From: Maribacter arcticus
GTDB lineage: Bacteria > Bacteroidota > Bacteroidia > Flavobacteriales > Flavobacteriaceae
Assembly: GCF_900167935.1 (NCBI RefSeq)
Contig: NZ_FUYL01000005.1
Coordinates: 186,001-250,000, forward strand
Direction of reading: 5' to 3'
Length of the DNA: 64,000 nt
Below the pieces are notes generated by a model. It saw only the letters and a list, made by a program, of their open reading frames with translations, was not told the origin of the DNA and ran no database searches. The position numbers and the translations under genes are program-made. How positions within the stretch are numbered: the stretch's first letter is position 1; each line of letters opens with the position of its first letter. Below, one piece after another: positions 44,201 through 54,400 of the stretch.

Positions 44201-44719
44201 TGCATATTCTTTTAACTTTTCTACAGGGTAGTCACCAGTAAAGTTGATGTTCATAATAGGAACTTCTTCAGAAAAGTTTAAGTCAAAAACATTGGGCTCA
44301 ACTTTGGCGCCATTAAAGGTAGGCCAGTCTTCACTTGCCTTTTCACTATCGACCTCATCCTTTACTTTTTGCTTAGCTTGCTCAACGGTAATTTCCTCAT
44401 CGAATTCTACCGTTAAAACAGCGTAATCTTCTTGCGAAGTAGATGTGACTTCGACCACATTACTAATGTTCTTTAATCTATCTTCTAATGGGTCTGTAAT
44501 TAGTTTTTCAATATCCTCAGCTGTGTTACCAGGGTAAGGGGTGCTAATGTAAATTTTAGTCTCTACAATTTCTGGAAAATCTTCTCTAGGCATGGCCATA
44601 TAGGCATTGAAGCCTAACCATAAAAATATGCCAATCATTACATAAATAACTGATGGATTATCAATGGCCCAAGACGATAAACTGAATTCTTTATCAGCGT
44701 TTTTTTGTACTTTGCTCAT
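41219..44719 (-). CDS. RND efflux permease
   Basis: The 1166-residue inner-membrane pump has two repeats of a six-helix bundle plus large periplasmic loops, as in AcrB. The TM4 signature reads GMLVDNGIVVVENVYR: the first Asp of the AcrB Asp-Asp pair is kept and the second is Asn. In TM10 the AcrB Lys position appears as Asn (GIVVNNGVVLL). Such variants are frequent in Bacteroidota, so the pump may still be proton-driven. It is the last gene of the tetR-tolC-adaptor-permease operon, 6 nt after the adaptor gene. The family exports drugs, detergents or lipids. Confidence 0.94.
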   Translation of the reverse strand: MSKVQKNADKEFSLSSWAIDNPSVIYVMIGIFLWLGFNAYMAMPREDFPEIVETKIYISTPYPGNTAEDIEKLITDPLEDRLKNISNVVEVTSTSQEDYAVLTVEFDEEITVEQAKQKVKDEVDSEKASEDWPTFNGAKVEPNVFDLNFSEEVPIMNINFTGDYPVEKLKEYAEYLQDEIEDLPEIKKADIRGAQNKEVEVAVDIYKMMAAKISFQDVISAISNGNMTMSAGNLKTVGQRRTIRILGEIENPNELKNFVVKSENGAVYLKDIASINFKAKDKTTYAREFGDNVVMLDVKKRAGRNSISAADKIKEIVKNEKANYFPPDLNISIANDSSTRTLNQVDDLVNNIIFGIILVVTVLMFFLGFRNALFVGFAIPMSMFMSFVILSWLGYTLNTMILFGMIMGLGMLVDNGIVVVENVYRLMDEGMPRIDAAKKGIGEIAYPIIISTATTVAAFVPLGLWPGIFGQFMIYFPITLSVVLGSSLFVAIFMNSMLVSKFMSTDEKELTLKQLIRMSVILGVLGTLILVFGGAMRGLGSVLILTGIMFWAYKYVIKGTAIKFQKKTMSRFENWYERRLKHALNGRNVYLYFGFTFMSLIGVFVLFYFSLISGRTKIEFFPDNKPNEIYVYVEYPEGTSIEKTNEITLEVEKQVYAIMDDEKYKKNGENFMMASAVSVVGEGAGNPLTDGGSSAEMPHKGKVTVNFSEFKYREGLNTEDIRGRVQAALQGIYPGVAISVEKDANGPPAGFPINIELEGKDYDELINTAEDIKNFINTKNIAGIEELKIDVNKGKPSMQVIVDREKAGELGVAVGQVGNQLRRSIFGEKAGVYKEDGDDYDINIRFNEDLRYNKSALFNQNIIFRDPANGQIKEIPISAVATEKNTSGFSAIKHRDGKRVVTVYSGLKPGFTDAGAIVSEIQREMQSFEGTPDTIKIDYTGQLEEQEKQQAFLVGAFFSGLGLIMLILIFQFGGISKPLIIMIAIFLSFIGVFGGLMITGWSFVIMMTMMGIISLAGIVVNNGVVLLDYTQILVDRKKVRLGMDDSDLLTIDDATDSMIVGGKARLRPVILTAITTVLGLIPLAIGLNIDFFSLFSEFNPKIYIGGDNVIFWGPLAWTVIFGLIVATFLTLIIVPVLFNIVYRIKIKFRGTGDKNDEEKEQLSNVA

Positions 44720-44725
44720 CGATTT

Positions 44726-45892
44726 TTAATTTTTAATTTTTACTTTTTGACCATCTTTTACACTACGAGCACCTTCTTTTATAATAAGGTTCCCATCTTC
44801 TAGGCCAGTTAGTACTTCTATTTTTGCTCCTTGTGTTTTACCAGTTGAAATGATGGTCCTTTTTACCACTGCTTCATTGTCTGCATTTGGTTCCATGGCA
44901 ACGAATACATATTGGTCGCCTTCCGCATTTTCAGATATAATACTGGTTGGTATTAATATGGCATTTTCATTGGTATAATCATTTAAATTAACCTTTGCCG
45001 TAAGGTTAGGCTTAATCTTACCTTCTTTATTTGGAACTGGAATTTCAACTTCAAAAGACCTGTTCGATGGATTTATAAAATTACCTGTTTCTCTAATCTT
45101 TGTGGTAATACTATCGTCCAATACAGGAAAATACACTAAAGCTTCTTTACCCTTTACAACACTACCTAAATAAGTTTCTGGCACTTCTACTTCAATAAAC
45201 ATATCAGATAGGTTTACAAGACGAAACACTTCTGAACCTTGACCTGGTGCTACTACGGTACCTTGATCTTTTATAACATTATCTATGATACCTGAAAAAG
45301 GAGCTCTTATACTAGATTTTCCTAATTGACTTTGCGCCTGGGAAACCATATTTTCTGATGATTCGTAGTTAGTTTTTGCTTGTAAATATTGAATTTCTGA
45401 ACCTATATTCTGTTTCCACAAACGTTCTTGGCGTTCAAACGTAGTTTTCGCAAGTGTAGCTTGAGATTTTAATTGACTTAGTTGACTAGACATGCCCCCA
45501 TCATCTATGGTAGCCAATAATTGTCCTTTAGATACTCTATCGCCTTTTTTTACATATACTTTTTGAAGTGTACCTGCCATTTCTGGGTAAATCAATACAT
45601 TTTGTTTTGTGCTAACATCACCTTGTAATTCTAGATAATGATTAAAAACTTCTTTCTTAGCAGTCAATGTATTTACTAGTGGTAATTTTTCTTCACTGCC
45701 TAAAATTGCTATAGCCGAATCTAATGATTTAAGTTGCGCTTCAATTTGATTTTGTTGAAGAGTGATTTCGGTCTTCTTAGCTCTTATTTCTTCTAGGTTG
45801 CGTTTTTCAATAATTCCACTTACCGATTGGTCTCCACCGCCACAAGAAAATAGGCTGATGGTTACAATTAATAATACTATTACTTTCTTCAT
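44726..45892 (-). CDS. RND periplasmic adaptor (membrane fusion) lipoprotein
   Basis: The 388-residue protein has a lipoprotein signal ending LFSC (Cys17), a coiled-coil hairpin (about residues 30-65 and 140-195), a lipoyl-like domain (VYVKKGDRVSKGQLLATIDDGG and RAPFSGIIDNV) and beta-barrel plus membrane-proximal domains. It bridges the RND permease with the TolC-like channel. It lies 25 nt downstream of the TolC gene. Confidence 0.94.
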   Translation of the reverse strand: MKKVIVLLIVTISLFSCGGGDQSVSGIIEKRNLEEIRAKKTEITLQQNQIEAQLKSLDSAIAILGSEEKLPLVNTLTAKKEVFNHYLELQGDVSTKQNVLIYPEMAGTLQKVYVKKGDRVSKGQLLATIDDGGMSSQLSQLKSQATLAKTTFERQERLWKQNIGSEIQYLQAKTNYESSENMVSQAQSQLGKSSIRAPFSGIIDNVIKDQGTVVAPGQGSEVFRLVNLSDMFIEVEVPETYLGSVVKGKEALVYFPVLDDSITTKIRETGNFINPSNRSFEVEIPVPNKEGKIKPNLTAKVNLNDYTNENAILIPTSIISENAEGDQYVFVAMEPNADNEAVVKRTIISTGKTQGAKIEVLTGLEDGNLIIKEGARSVKDGQKVKIKN

Positions 45893-45917
45893 GATTATAT
45901 TTTTAATGATTGATTAT

Positions 45918-47258
45918 TTAGGCTTTTGTATTTAAAATGATTTCTAATTCGGTCTTTTTATTAATTACCTCTACCATAGATTGTAGAAATTCTTGCTGTG
46001 TTGTGTATAGTTGTGTTTGGGCTTGTCTCAGTTCAAAACTTGTTGCCAGACCCTCTTTATATTTTATCTGATTTTTATTTTCGATACGTTCAGAAAGGGT
46101 GAGATTTTGTTTTGCAGTCTCGTAATTGGCAATAGCAAGGGTGTAATTATTTTTTGCATTCTCTAACTGCAATCTAATTTGCTGTTCTGCTTCTGTTAAT
46201 TGAGACTTAGCTTTTTCTAAGGCAATTTTAGCACGTTGTGTACTGGCACTTCTTTTAAGTGAACTGAAAATAGGAATACTTAGGTCAAAACCCATTACCG
46301 ATGAATCGAACCATTGCTGTTCTCCATTCAAAAAACTAAAATTATCTGAAAAAGCACTGCTTCCATAATTAACAAAAGCATTCAATGTAGGTAGTGCACG
46401 GCTTTTGGCTAATTTCCATTCATAATACCGCTGTTGGTTAAGATTCTCCGCAAGTTTAAAATCAACATTTTCGTTTAGATTAAAGTCGTAATTAAGAATT
46501 CCCAAATCAATTTTTGCAACCGTTAAGTCTTCAAGGTTTTCTTTAAGTTTTGTAGGGGCTGTTAAATCTAGGCCCATACTAAGGTTTAACATTTGAAGGG
46601 TGATTTCTTGTAATCTTATTGCGTTCTGTAATTGGTTTTCGATGGATGAAAGTGTAATCTGAAGCTGATCTACACTCTCTTGTTCTCCGAGCCCGTTTTC
46701 GTAAAGTTTTGAAGTTTCGTAAAGGTTTTTCTCAAGAGTAACTTTATTTTTCTCAAGAATTTGAACACTTTCTTTGGCTAGTAATACATTTCCGTAAGCT
46801 TCTACAACTTGTTTTCTAACTTCTAAGGTTGTTTTTTCTTTATTATTTGCGCTATAACTTAAAAATGCTTTCGTTGCTTGTACGCCTACAATATATGAGC
46901 CATCAAAAATTTGTTGACGTAATGTAGCGGTTGCAGTTGCGGTTTGTGGTTGGCCAAAAACTACTTCAGCGAAAGTGCCTGGTTCGCCTCCAAATATTTC
47001 CGCAGGAATAACACTTACTGGTTGCTTTAATTGATTTTGATAACTAATGTCTCCATTTATTTGTGGTAGACCGCCAGCAATGGTTTCCCATTTTTGTTTT
47101 TGGGCATCAATAATATCCCTATCTGCATTAATGGCTGCATAATTGTTTTCTAATGCAAATTGTATAGCTTCTTCTAATGTGAAACTATAGGTCTGTTCTT
47201 GTGTGTAACTAAAACTTAAGCTAAGTAGCGTTAATAGTAGTGTTAATTGATTTCGCAT
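45918..47258 (-). CDS. TolC-family outer-membrane efflux protein
   Basis: The 446-residue protein has a signal peptide (LLSLSFSYTQ) and two OEP repeats of long helices and strands (FTLEEAIQFALENNYAA starts the first; PTLNAFVNYGSSAF lies in the second). It forms the outer-membrane duct of the RND pump. Its ATG immediately follows the stop of the tetR gene with no gap, so it is translated from the same mRNA. Confidence 0.94.
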   Translation of the reverse strand: MRNQLTLLLTLLSLSFSYTQEQTYSFTLEEAIQFALENNYAAINADRDIIDAQKQKWETIAGGLPQINGDISYQNQLKQPVSVIPAEIFGGEPGTFAEVVFGQPQTATATATLRQQIFDGSYIVGVQATKAFLSYSANNKEKTTLEVRKQVVEAYGNVLLAKESVQILEKNKVTLEKNLYETSKLYENGLGEQESVDQLQITLSSIENQLQNAIRLQEITLQMLNLSMGLDLTAPTKLKENLEDLTVAKIDLGILNYDFNLNENVDFKLAENLNQQRYYEWKLAKSRALPTLNAFVNYGSSAFSDNFSFLNGEQQWFDSSVMGFDLSIPIFSSLKRSASTQRAKIALEKAKSQLTEAEQQIRLQLENAKNNYTLAIANYETAKQNLTLSERIENKNQIKYKEGLATSFELRQAQTQLYTTQQEFLQSMVEVINKKTELEIILNTKA

Positions 47259-47864
47259 TTATAATTGATTTGAATTGATGATTAGGTTTAATATTTTTTT
47301 CCCTTTAGGAGTAACAATTCCCCTTAAGTGATATTCTAAAAATGAGTCCATTAATTTTGAAACCGGAAATAGGGGTAAAGGAAATATGTTTTGGTCTTTA
47401 ATGCTGTTCATACCTGTAAAGTATATTCTCGCAATAAACTCGGGATCTATATTACCCCTAAATAATTCTTGTTCTAAACCGCGTTCTACATTCGATAATA
47501 CACATTTATGCATTTTTTCGAACTGCATTAGTTTTAGACTTTTATGAATTTTAGGATAATATTTCATCAATTGAAATTGCGGAGAGCTTTTCTCGTCGTT
47601 CAGGTGAGACATTACATATTTTTTAATTTCGTAAAGCTCTTCAATAGCATTTTTATCCATTGCTATAATTAAATCAATACCATCGCTTAAATGGCAAAAT
47701 TTATTCATCACACAATCTTCTACTAAGCTCGTTTTATTGCTGTATTCACTATAAATAGTTTTTTTAGAAATGCCAATTTCATTGGCAATATCATCCATTG
47801 TAATGCTCTTAAAGCCGCGCTCTAAAAATAAATCTGATGCGGCGTCGCGAATTTTTTCTTTCAT
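47259..47864 (-). CDS. TetR/AcrR-family regulator of the efflux operon
   Basis: The 201-residue regulator begins MKEKIRDAASDLFLERGF and carries the TetR helix-turn-helix at about residues 20-45 (ITMDDIANEIGISKKTIY). The C-terminal ligand domain is unremarkable. A longer frame starts 17 codons upstream, but that region contains the -7 box TATATTTG, so ATG 47864 is the true start. It is the first gene of the operon and probably represses it through the inverted repeat at 47886-47913. Confidence 0.92.
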   Translation of the reverse strand: MKEKIRDAASDLFLERGFKSITMDDIANEIGISKKTIYSEYSNKTSLVEDCVMNKFCHLSDGIDLIIAMDKNAIEELYEIKKYVMSHLNDEKSSPQFQLMKYYPKIHKSLKLMQFEKMHKCVLSNVERGLEQELFRGNIDPEFIARIYFTGMNSIKDQNIFPLPLFPVSKLMDSFLEYHLRGIVTPKGKKILNLIINSNQL

Positions 47865-47872
47865 AACGGGTG

Positions 47873-47880
47873 CAAATATA
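47873..47880 (-). promoter_or_regulatory. -7 promoter box TATATTTG of the efflux operon
   Basis: Exact TAnnTTTG followed by C on the minus strand, 8 nt before the tetR ATG; the leader would be very short. Confidence 0.62.
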
Positions 47881-47885
47881 GGACA

Positions 47886-47913
47886 GGAAACTTTAAAAAC
47901 TAAAAAAGTTTCC
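47886..47913. promoter_or_regulatory. Probable TetR operator: 9-bp inverted repeat
   Basis: GGAAACTTT and AAAGTTTCC are perfect mirror images separated by 10 bp (28 bp in all). They lie 5 bp upstream of the -7 box, covering the -33 region. Size and position are those of a TetR-family autoregulatory operator. Confidence 0.68.
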
Positions 47914-48332
47914 AAAGTTTTACAATTATTTAATATTCCCCCATAATTATCACAAATTGTCGATAGAATGATTTCGGTCTACATAATTCTTGTATGCTTT
48001 ATTGCCTTCCTTTTCCCTATATTCATCGTAATACTTCAATTGTGAAAAATCTTTTCTAATTGAGCTACATGGGTTGACATTGAATCGCTTTTTAGTTTTT
48101 TTATGTGTGTTGTGGCTATTTCCCCCACCAAATCTAAATATGATTTTAGATTTAATATAGCGCCTAAGCGAGCTATATTCTTCTTCAAAAGAAACTGTTC
48201 AGGTTAGTATTATTTTCTTGATTGGATGCCATTCAAGGGTTTTTCAATTGGTCTTCAGTTATAAAGACGCAAACTTTGAAGGCTTATGCATTTTTGGGGA
48301 AAGATTTTGCTTTTTTTTGAAATAAAGCACCT
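47914..48332. other. Intergenic region with tandem hairpins
   Basis: No convincing gene. A 25-codon hydrophobic frame (47968-48045) has no supporting signal. Two adjacent inverted repeats occur: AAATCTAAA/TTTAGATTT (48130-48153) and AATATAGC/GCTATATT (48154-48179). They lie about 150 nt beyond the end of the VCBS operon; no T run follows on the minus strand. Confidence 0.45.
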
Positions 48333-50036
48333 TTATTTTTTTACTAGCATGCTTTTGCGATATAAAAAATAAGCTATTATAAGTAATACTATGACACTTA
48401 AATAGTACCAAAAATAAGATTGGTATTTTGCTGGGATATTTGATTCTACTATATCTAATTGTTGATTTACATCTACTTGGGTTACTATTTGTTGTTTACC
48501 ACCTGTCCAATCTACAATTACAGAATCGACCACTGAACTGGCGCCCAAACCAAAATGTGCTATCACTGAATTTTGAGAAAGATGGCTTGATCCGCCGCCA
48601 TCTATTTCACGAATTATTTTTTTACCATTTGCAATAATGGATACTCTTGAACCAATACCATTAGCTTCTGCATCTATACCTTTAAGTGCCACTTTCAGCC
48701 AATTGCCTTTGGCTATGTCGTTTCGAAAGAGCTTCGTTGTAGACGGAATAGGATAATTTAATATGGGTTTTTGATTTACTACCAACAAATCCATATCCCC
48801 ATCATTGTCCATATCAAAAATCACAGAACCTCTACCGATACCATAATCATTGATGGCTAATTCTCTTCCTTTCTCAGTAAAGGTATTTGCATTATTCTCG
48901 AAATAGAAATTACCCATTGGTGTACAATTCGGGTTTAGATCTCCATTTGAAACAAATAAATCTAAATCTTCATCGTGGTCAAAATCCGCGAAATTAGCAC
49001 CCCAACTTATAGCTAAATTGTACGTACCTAGTTCTTTTGCTTTGTCAATAAAGGGCAAATCGTTACCCTGGTTCTCCATTAGCATATTGAACTTAATGTT
49101 GGTAATATAATAATCCATCCAACCGTCGTTATTATAATCACCGACTGCTGCGCCCATGGCATTAATTTTAAGGTCCATGCCTGTTTCTTTGCTAACATCT
49201 TCGAAATGCTCACTAGGATATTCATTTCTGTAAAGAAAATTTGGCACTGCTTTATATCCAAAATCTTGATTCACCAATAAATCTTGGTCTTTGTCATTGT
49301 CGAAATCTGTAAATACACCACCGAAACCAAAACCTTTATGGCCTAAACCATAATCTTCATAAACGTTTTCAAATTTTTCGCCATCGTTGTTTTGTAATAA
49401 ATAGCTTTTAGCTGTTTGGTTAGCGCTCACTATGGTTGCATCTTTAATAACTCCTAGCTTACCAGTGAATTCTTGAAAATAATTACCAACGAATAGGTCA
49501 GGGTATCCATCTGCATTAAAATCTCCAAAACTAGGTCCGGTGCTAAAGGAGTTTAAATCTTCTAAGCCATATGCATCGGTAACATCTTTAAAAGTAGAGT
49601 CACCTTGATTTAAGAATAATAAGTTTTTTGCCCTTGGAATAACGTTTTTGCCATCTGTGGTAGTAATTGTTGTAATGAATAAATCTCTAAACCCATTTTT
49701 ATCAACGTCAGCACTAACCACACCTTGGGTTACGTAGTCATTTGTCACCTCCAATCCAGAGCCTTTAAATATATCTTTAAAAGTTCCATTTCCATTATTT
49801 AGATATAGCCTATCCGATTTTATTCCGCCGGTTATGTAAAGGTCTTCGAAACCATCATTATTTACATCAAACACCGTAACGCCTCCGCCAAAAGTACCTT
49901 CATAAACTTGGTATTCATGGTCAATACCTGAAGGTTCTGTAATGTCGGTAAATGTTTGTTGTGCTAAGCCTTTCAATCCTAAAGAAAGAAAGAAGAGATT
50001 AAGGAGTATCGTTTTTATGATTAAGTTATTTTTCAT
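48333..50036 (-). CDS. VCBS/FG-GAP repeat protein with ASPIC/UnbV domain and C-terminal membrane helix
   Basis: The 567-residue exported protein has a signal peptide (to about residue 26), then at least six FG-GAP/VCBS repeats with calcium-binding DxDxDG-type loops (DVNNDGFEDLYITGG, DFNADGYPDLFVGN, DNDGDMDLLV). An ASPIC/UnbV (CRTAC1-like) domain follows (about 455-535, with IDGGGSSHLSQNS and VIVDWTGGKQ). A membrane helix (about 540-560) and a basic tail would anchor it. It overlaps the haloperoxidase gene by 11 nt and ends the SusC-led operon. Confidence 0.9.
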   Translation of the reverse strand: MKNNLIIKTILLNLFFLSLGLKGLAQQTFTDITEPSGIDHEYQVYEGTFGGGVTVFDVNNDGFEDLYITGGIKSDRLYLNNGNGTFKDIFKGSGLEVTNDYVTQGVVSADVDKNGFRDLFITTITTTDGKNVIPRAKNLLFLNQGDSTFKDVTDAYGLEDLNSFSTGPSFGDFNADGYPDLFVGNYFQEFTGKLGVIKDATIVSANQTAKSYLLQNNDGEKFENVYEDYGLGHKGFGFGGVFTDFDNDKDQDLLVNQDFGYKAVPNFLYRNEYPSEHFEDVSKETGMDLKINAMGAAVGDYNNDGWMDYYITNIKFNMLMENQGNDLPFIDKAKELGTYNLAISWGANFADFDHDEDLDLFVSNGDLNPNCTPMGNFYFENNANTFTEKGRELAINDYGIGRGSVIFDMDNDGDMDLLVVNQKPILNYPIPSTTKLFRNDIAKGNWLKVALKGIDAEANGIGSRVSIIANGKKIIREIDGGGSSHLSQNSVIAHFGLGASSVVDSVIVDWTGGKQQIVTQVDVNQQLDIVESNIPAKYQSYFWYYLSVIVLLIIAYFLYRKSMLVKK

Positions 50037-51387
50037 CTGTTTTTTTCCACTCTAAGTCATATACATTTTTTGCTATTTCTATCCCTTTTTCAAGTCCTAC
50101 TTCATTATCTAACTGTGTGTGAATACCACCATAAAATCTAGAATCTGCAGTTTCTTGGGCAGCTTCCCAAAAAGTATCAAAGGATCTAATAACAAAATCG
50201 GTCTCTTTGAGTTCATCTCGCTCCCTACCTTCATGAGCTTTGTCGGTAAATGTGAATTTTTTTCCGAAATTATGTTCTAAAATAGTGGCCGCAGCTGCAG
50301 CTTGAATTGCATGCCCTGAAGGAAAAGATGGAAAAGGTGGGTCTGGCCAAAATGATTCCCATTCTTCATCAATATATTTAGGTATAAAGGTATTTGGCCG
50401 TTCTGTAAAGAACTGATATTTCCATTTCCAACAATTGATAAAGGCATCTGCTACGGCCATGCCTACTTGAGCAAACACTTGTGCACATTCTATCATTGTA
50501 GAATCATGACCATCTAGCGCTAAAGTTGCAAAGTAATAGGAATGCCCTGGTGGTGTAAAACTCACATCGGGGTCATCGCCCCACCAAATGGCAGCTTCTT
50601 TTTCAAGCTGGGTCAATTCTAAATCCTTATGGTAAACATTTTCAAATTGTTTATAGTAAGGTGAACCCGGAGTAGTGTCGTACGGAATTATTTGTGGGTC
50701 AGATATTGTCTCATTAATTGATGCGAAAGTCCTATTTTCACCCCAATGTGGGTGTAATGGGTGATGGCTAAAAGATTGTGCGAATAATGGTGGTTTCCAA
50801 GATCCCGGTCTATCTGGATGTACCATGGTTTTGTCAAAATTATGAAGATACCCTCTATGACCACCATCGGTTTTTGACCACTCAAAGATTGTATTAGCCA
50901 CTGATTTTCCAAATGCGACAGAACGTAAAACTGTTTCGTTATCAATACCTTGTTGAAATTGATTAAAAACAACTTGTTCAAGCGAATCAATTTTTAGAAT
51001 ATTTTCTTCGGATGTTTGAACGTATATTTTCTTTAAAATTTCTGATTGCCCTGCATTTAAGGAAAGTGCCCAGTTATATTCTTTTGTAGGGTCAATATCA
51101 GGAAGTGATACAAGACCTTTTAGTTGCCCATTCATTGAGTTGTATTCTTCAAAACCAGGAACAATCGATTCATACATTGTAAGCCCTATATAGCCAAATG
51201 CTCTTGAGGCAAAAGTAGGGGAGTTAGAAGGTGTGTATCGGGTAATGTACAAAGTCATATTCGCCCATTCCATAGCTACATCTTTATCGTTGAGTTTAGC
51301 TTGTTCTGTTGTAGAACATGCCATCAATATTATGAGCAGAAGAAATAGGGGCAATCTGTGTATTATTTTCTTTTTTGAAACAGTCAT
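50026..51387 (-). CDS. Vanadium-dependent haloperoxidase / PAP2-superfamily lipoprotein
   Basis: The 453-residue protein has a lipoprotein signal ending LMAC (Cys24). The vanadate/phosphate pocket is complete: Lys323 and Arg330 in KYQFFTERP, Ser357-Gly358-His359 in FPSGH, and Arg417 and His423 in SRFYGGIH. In vanadium haloperoxidases the SGH histidine is the acid-base and the last His binds vanadate. Size and motif spacing resemble the iodoperoxidases of Zobellia as I recall them, but acid phosphatases share the pocket, so the halide or phosphate choice is open. It lies between two VCBS/ASPIC genes of the SusCD locus. Confidence 0.9.
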   Translation of the reverse strand: MTVSKKKIIHRLPLFLLLIILMACSTTEQAKLNDKDVAMEWANMTLYITRYTPSNSPTFASRAFGYIGLTMYESIVPGFEEYNSMNGQLKGLVSLPDIDPTKEYNWALSLNAGQSEILKKIYVQTSEENILKIDSLEQVVFNQFQQGIDNETVLRSVAFGKSVANTIFEWSKTDGGHRGYLHNFDKTMVHPDRPGSWKPPLFAQSFSHHPLHPHWGENRTFASINETISDPQIIPYDTTPGSPYYKQFENVYHKDLELTQLEKEAAIWWGDDPDVSFTPPGHSYYFATLALDGHDSTMIECAQVFAQVGMAVADAFINCWKWKYQFFTERPNTFIPKYIDEEWESFWPDPPFPSFPSGHAIQAAAAATILEHNFGKKFTFTDKAHEGRERDELKETDFVIRSFDTFWEAAQETADSRFYGGIHTQLDNEVGLEKGIEIAKNVYDLEWKKTDEK

Positions 51388-51400
51388 TGTATAAATAAAG

Positions 51401-54400
51401 CTATTTTAACAGTTTGTAAGTCTCGGTAGACAACCCATAACTGGTAAATATTAATTCGTCATTTATTAGTAATGCATGGGTGTTACTTCCTTTTATAGAA
51501 AGACCTGAATTACTTTGGGTAACATAGTTAAAATTCCCTTTACCATCACCGAAAAGGACAGTGCCGTAGTTAGCGTCAAATTTTCCTATTCTTAATTTAT
51601 AATAGTCGTTGTTGCCTAGAAATAAAATATCAATATTGCCGTCTTTATTAAAGTCAGTAGTTAATATTTCTGAAATTGGTGAAAATTGAGCTTGCAGGGG
51701 TAATGTTGCCATTTCGTACTTTTCTTCAACTGTGCTCAGTAATACGGTAGTCTCTTGATGCGTACTCGATAGTTTTTTGGCATTTTGTAATTCGGCTTCA
51801 TTAAAGAAGTCGGACATACCCGCGTCTGAATATTTCTCATAGCTTGTAAAGCGCTGGCGTAAACCAGATAACTGACCTAAAAGCTCATCTCTTGTTAAGT
51901 ATGGGTAGCTTTTACCGTCAACATAAAAATTTAATATTGGGTCTATAGAGCCATTATTATCGAAATCTGAATAGTATAATTCTGCAGGGGTCTGAACGCT
52001 TAATTTAAATTGGGTATTAGTACCGATATTTCCAGCAATTATATCTGGCTTTCCATCTTTATTTAAATCCGTTAGTTTAAGGCTGGTCCATAGTCCAGAT
52101 AAGGGTTCTTCGAAAAATCTATTGGTTTCATTTAACAATTTTCCATTCTTGTTTATATATATTGAGATGGGAGCCCACTCTCCTAATAGGACAAGGTCTT
52201 CTATCATGTCGCCATCCATATCCGCCCAAGCTGCGTCTGTAATCATACCAGGGTTTTCTAGAGCTGGTTGAATGTCTTTTGTTTGATCTGTATAGTTACC
52301 CTTGCCATCGTTAATTAAAATAAAGCTCCTAGGTATTTCTGGATATCTACCCGGAACAACATAGCCACCTATAAAAATATCGATGAATGAATCGTTATTG
52401 ATGTCAGATACGGAAACTGTTCCTGTACTTACTTTCATAATCGGTAAAGCCGATTCAGTTTTTATAAAATCACCTTTTCCATTACCTCGATAAAGTCGGT
52501 CTTGTAATTTGGGATCAGTTTCAGCGAAATCGTGGTACCCCCCACTTGCAATATAGACATCTAAATTACCGTCTGCATTTGCATCGAACACGGCAATATC
52601 AGTATCAAAACTATTCTTGTCTAGCTCAAAATCTGGAACATCTTTTTGAATAAATTTCTTTGATTTAGTTTGGAGAAACAAACTAGCGGCTTGCCCTGCA
52701 CCACCACCTACTATAATATCTTCAAGACCATCATTGTTTAGGTCTGCCTTTGTCATTGGCGGACCATCATGAGATAGTTGCTTTAATAAAAGCGATTGTC
52801 TTTTAAAATCATTAATCGTAGATGATTTATGCTTAAAGTTGATTAGAGATTCTGTTTTTGAAAATAGTAAGTCAGGGTTAACAACCTCTGTTTTTAATTG
52901 ACTAGCAGTACTTTCGTCTAGAACCAACAATTTATTTGCTGAAATGTCTTTTACCGTTTCTTTTTTACCTGAATTCCATTCTACCCATAATGAATCAATT
53001 TTGGCATTCTCTCCAAAACCAAAATGTAATATGGTTGATACGGTTGACAAATAACCTTGAGTTGGCATCTGCTCTACAACCTGTAGGTGTCCGTTTGAGA
53101 ATGCACTAATTTTTGTTCCAATACCATTGGTATTTTTGTTTTCTCCTTTAAGTTCAATATTTAAAAATGTATTATTCTTTTTAAAACTATCATTTCGGTA
53201 AATAAAAGCGGGTTTGTTTATGTTATTGACCACTAAGTCTAAATCGCCATCATTATCTAAATCGGTATATATAGCCCCATTGCTGTTTGCTGGTTGGTCT
53301 ATACCAGCATATTTAGTGTTGTCTGTGAAATTGATTCCATCGGTATTGGTGTAATAGAAATTTGTCAAGTCTGACGCAGGCATTTTTTTAATAAGTTCTA
53401 AAACATCTTGACGTTGTAACCTTCCTTTCGATTGCACAAAATCTTCCATGTAATTGATGAAGTCTAGATTTGTATAATCCCTGTAATATCCATTGGTGAT
53501 AAATAAATCTTTAAAACCGTCGTTGTCAAAATCTGCGAATAGGGGAGCCCAACTCCAATCTGTATTTGAAATGCCAGAAAGCTGACCAATTTCACTGAAA
53601 GTGTTGTCACCATTATTTAATTGTAGCATGTTTCGCATATACTGATGATGAAAACCACTTCTAATATTTAAATTGAATTTCTCATAGTTGTCGGGAGACA
53701 GTAATAATTTTTGACGTTTATTATTTTTAGGTAGCATGTCTAAAGTGAAGATATCTTGCCAACCATCATTATTTATATCTGCGACATTATTACCCATTGA
53801 GAAATGGCTCGTATGTCCCATTTGCGAACCTAATTGGTCTGTAAATGTGCCATTTTTATTGTTGATATATAAATAATCAGGAACCGTATAATCATTTGAA
53901 ATATAGAAATCTTGCCAGCCATCATTGTTAATGTCACTTATAGCGATACCTAGACCATAAGTTAGGGCAGAACCACTAATACCCGATTTTTCAGTAACAT
54001 CAAAAAATTTGTTTTCTCTTTGCTCAAAAAGGCGTGTGCCTTGCAGGGGGTCATCTTTTTTTAAAAATTCTTTGGTGCTTACTTCATTAAGAACTGGTAG
54101 TGATTTAGGGTTATGGTTCAATAGAAGCATATCTAAGTCACCATCTTTGTCATAATCAAAGAAATAACCTTGATTGCTATAAGCCGCACTCGCTAACCCG
54201 TATTCTTCAGCTTGTTCTTTAAAAATAGGAATATTATTATCGTCGTTTCCTTGATTAATAAAAAGTTGATTTTTTCTTTTAACATCTGGTAAGGCTCCTG
54301 AATAACATAAATACAAATCTAATTTTCCGTCGCCATTTACATCTGCAGAAGTTATACCAGTTTTCCATGGACCAGGTCTTCCTTCAACTTTCGAAAGAGC

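Noticed and set aside
47968-48045. 25-codon hydrophobic frame in the gap after tetR
   Set aside because: No promoter, no conserved pattern, too short to support.
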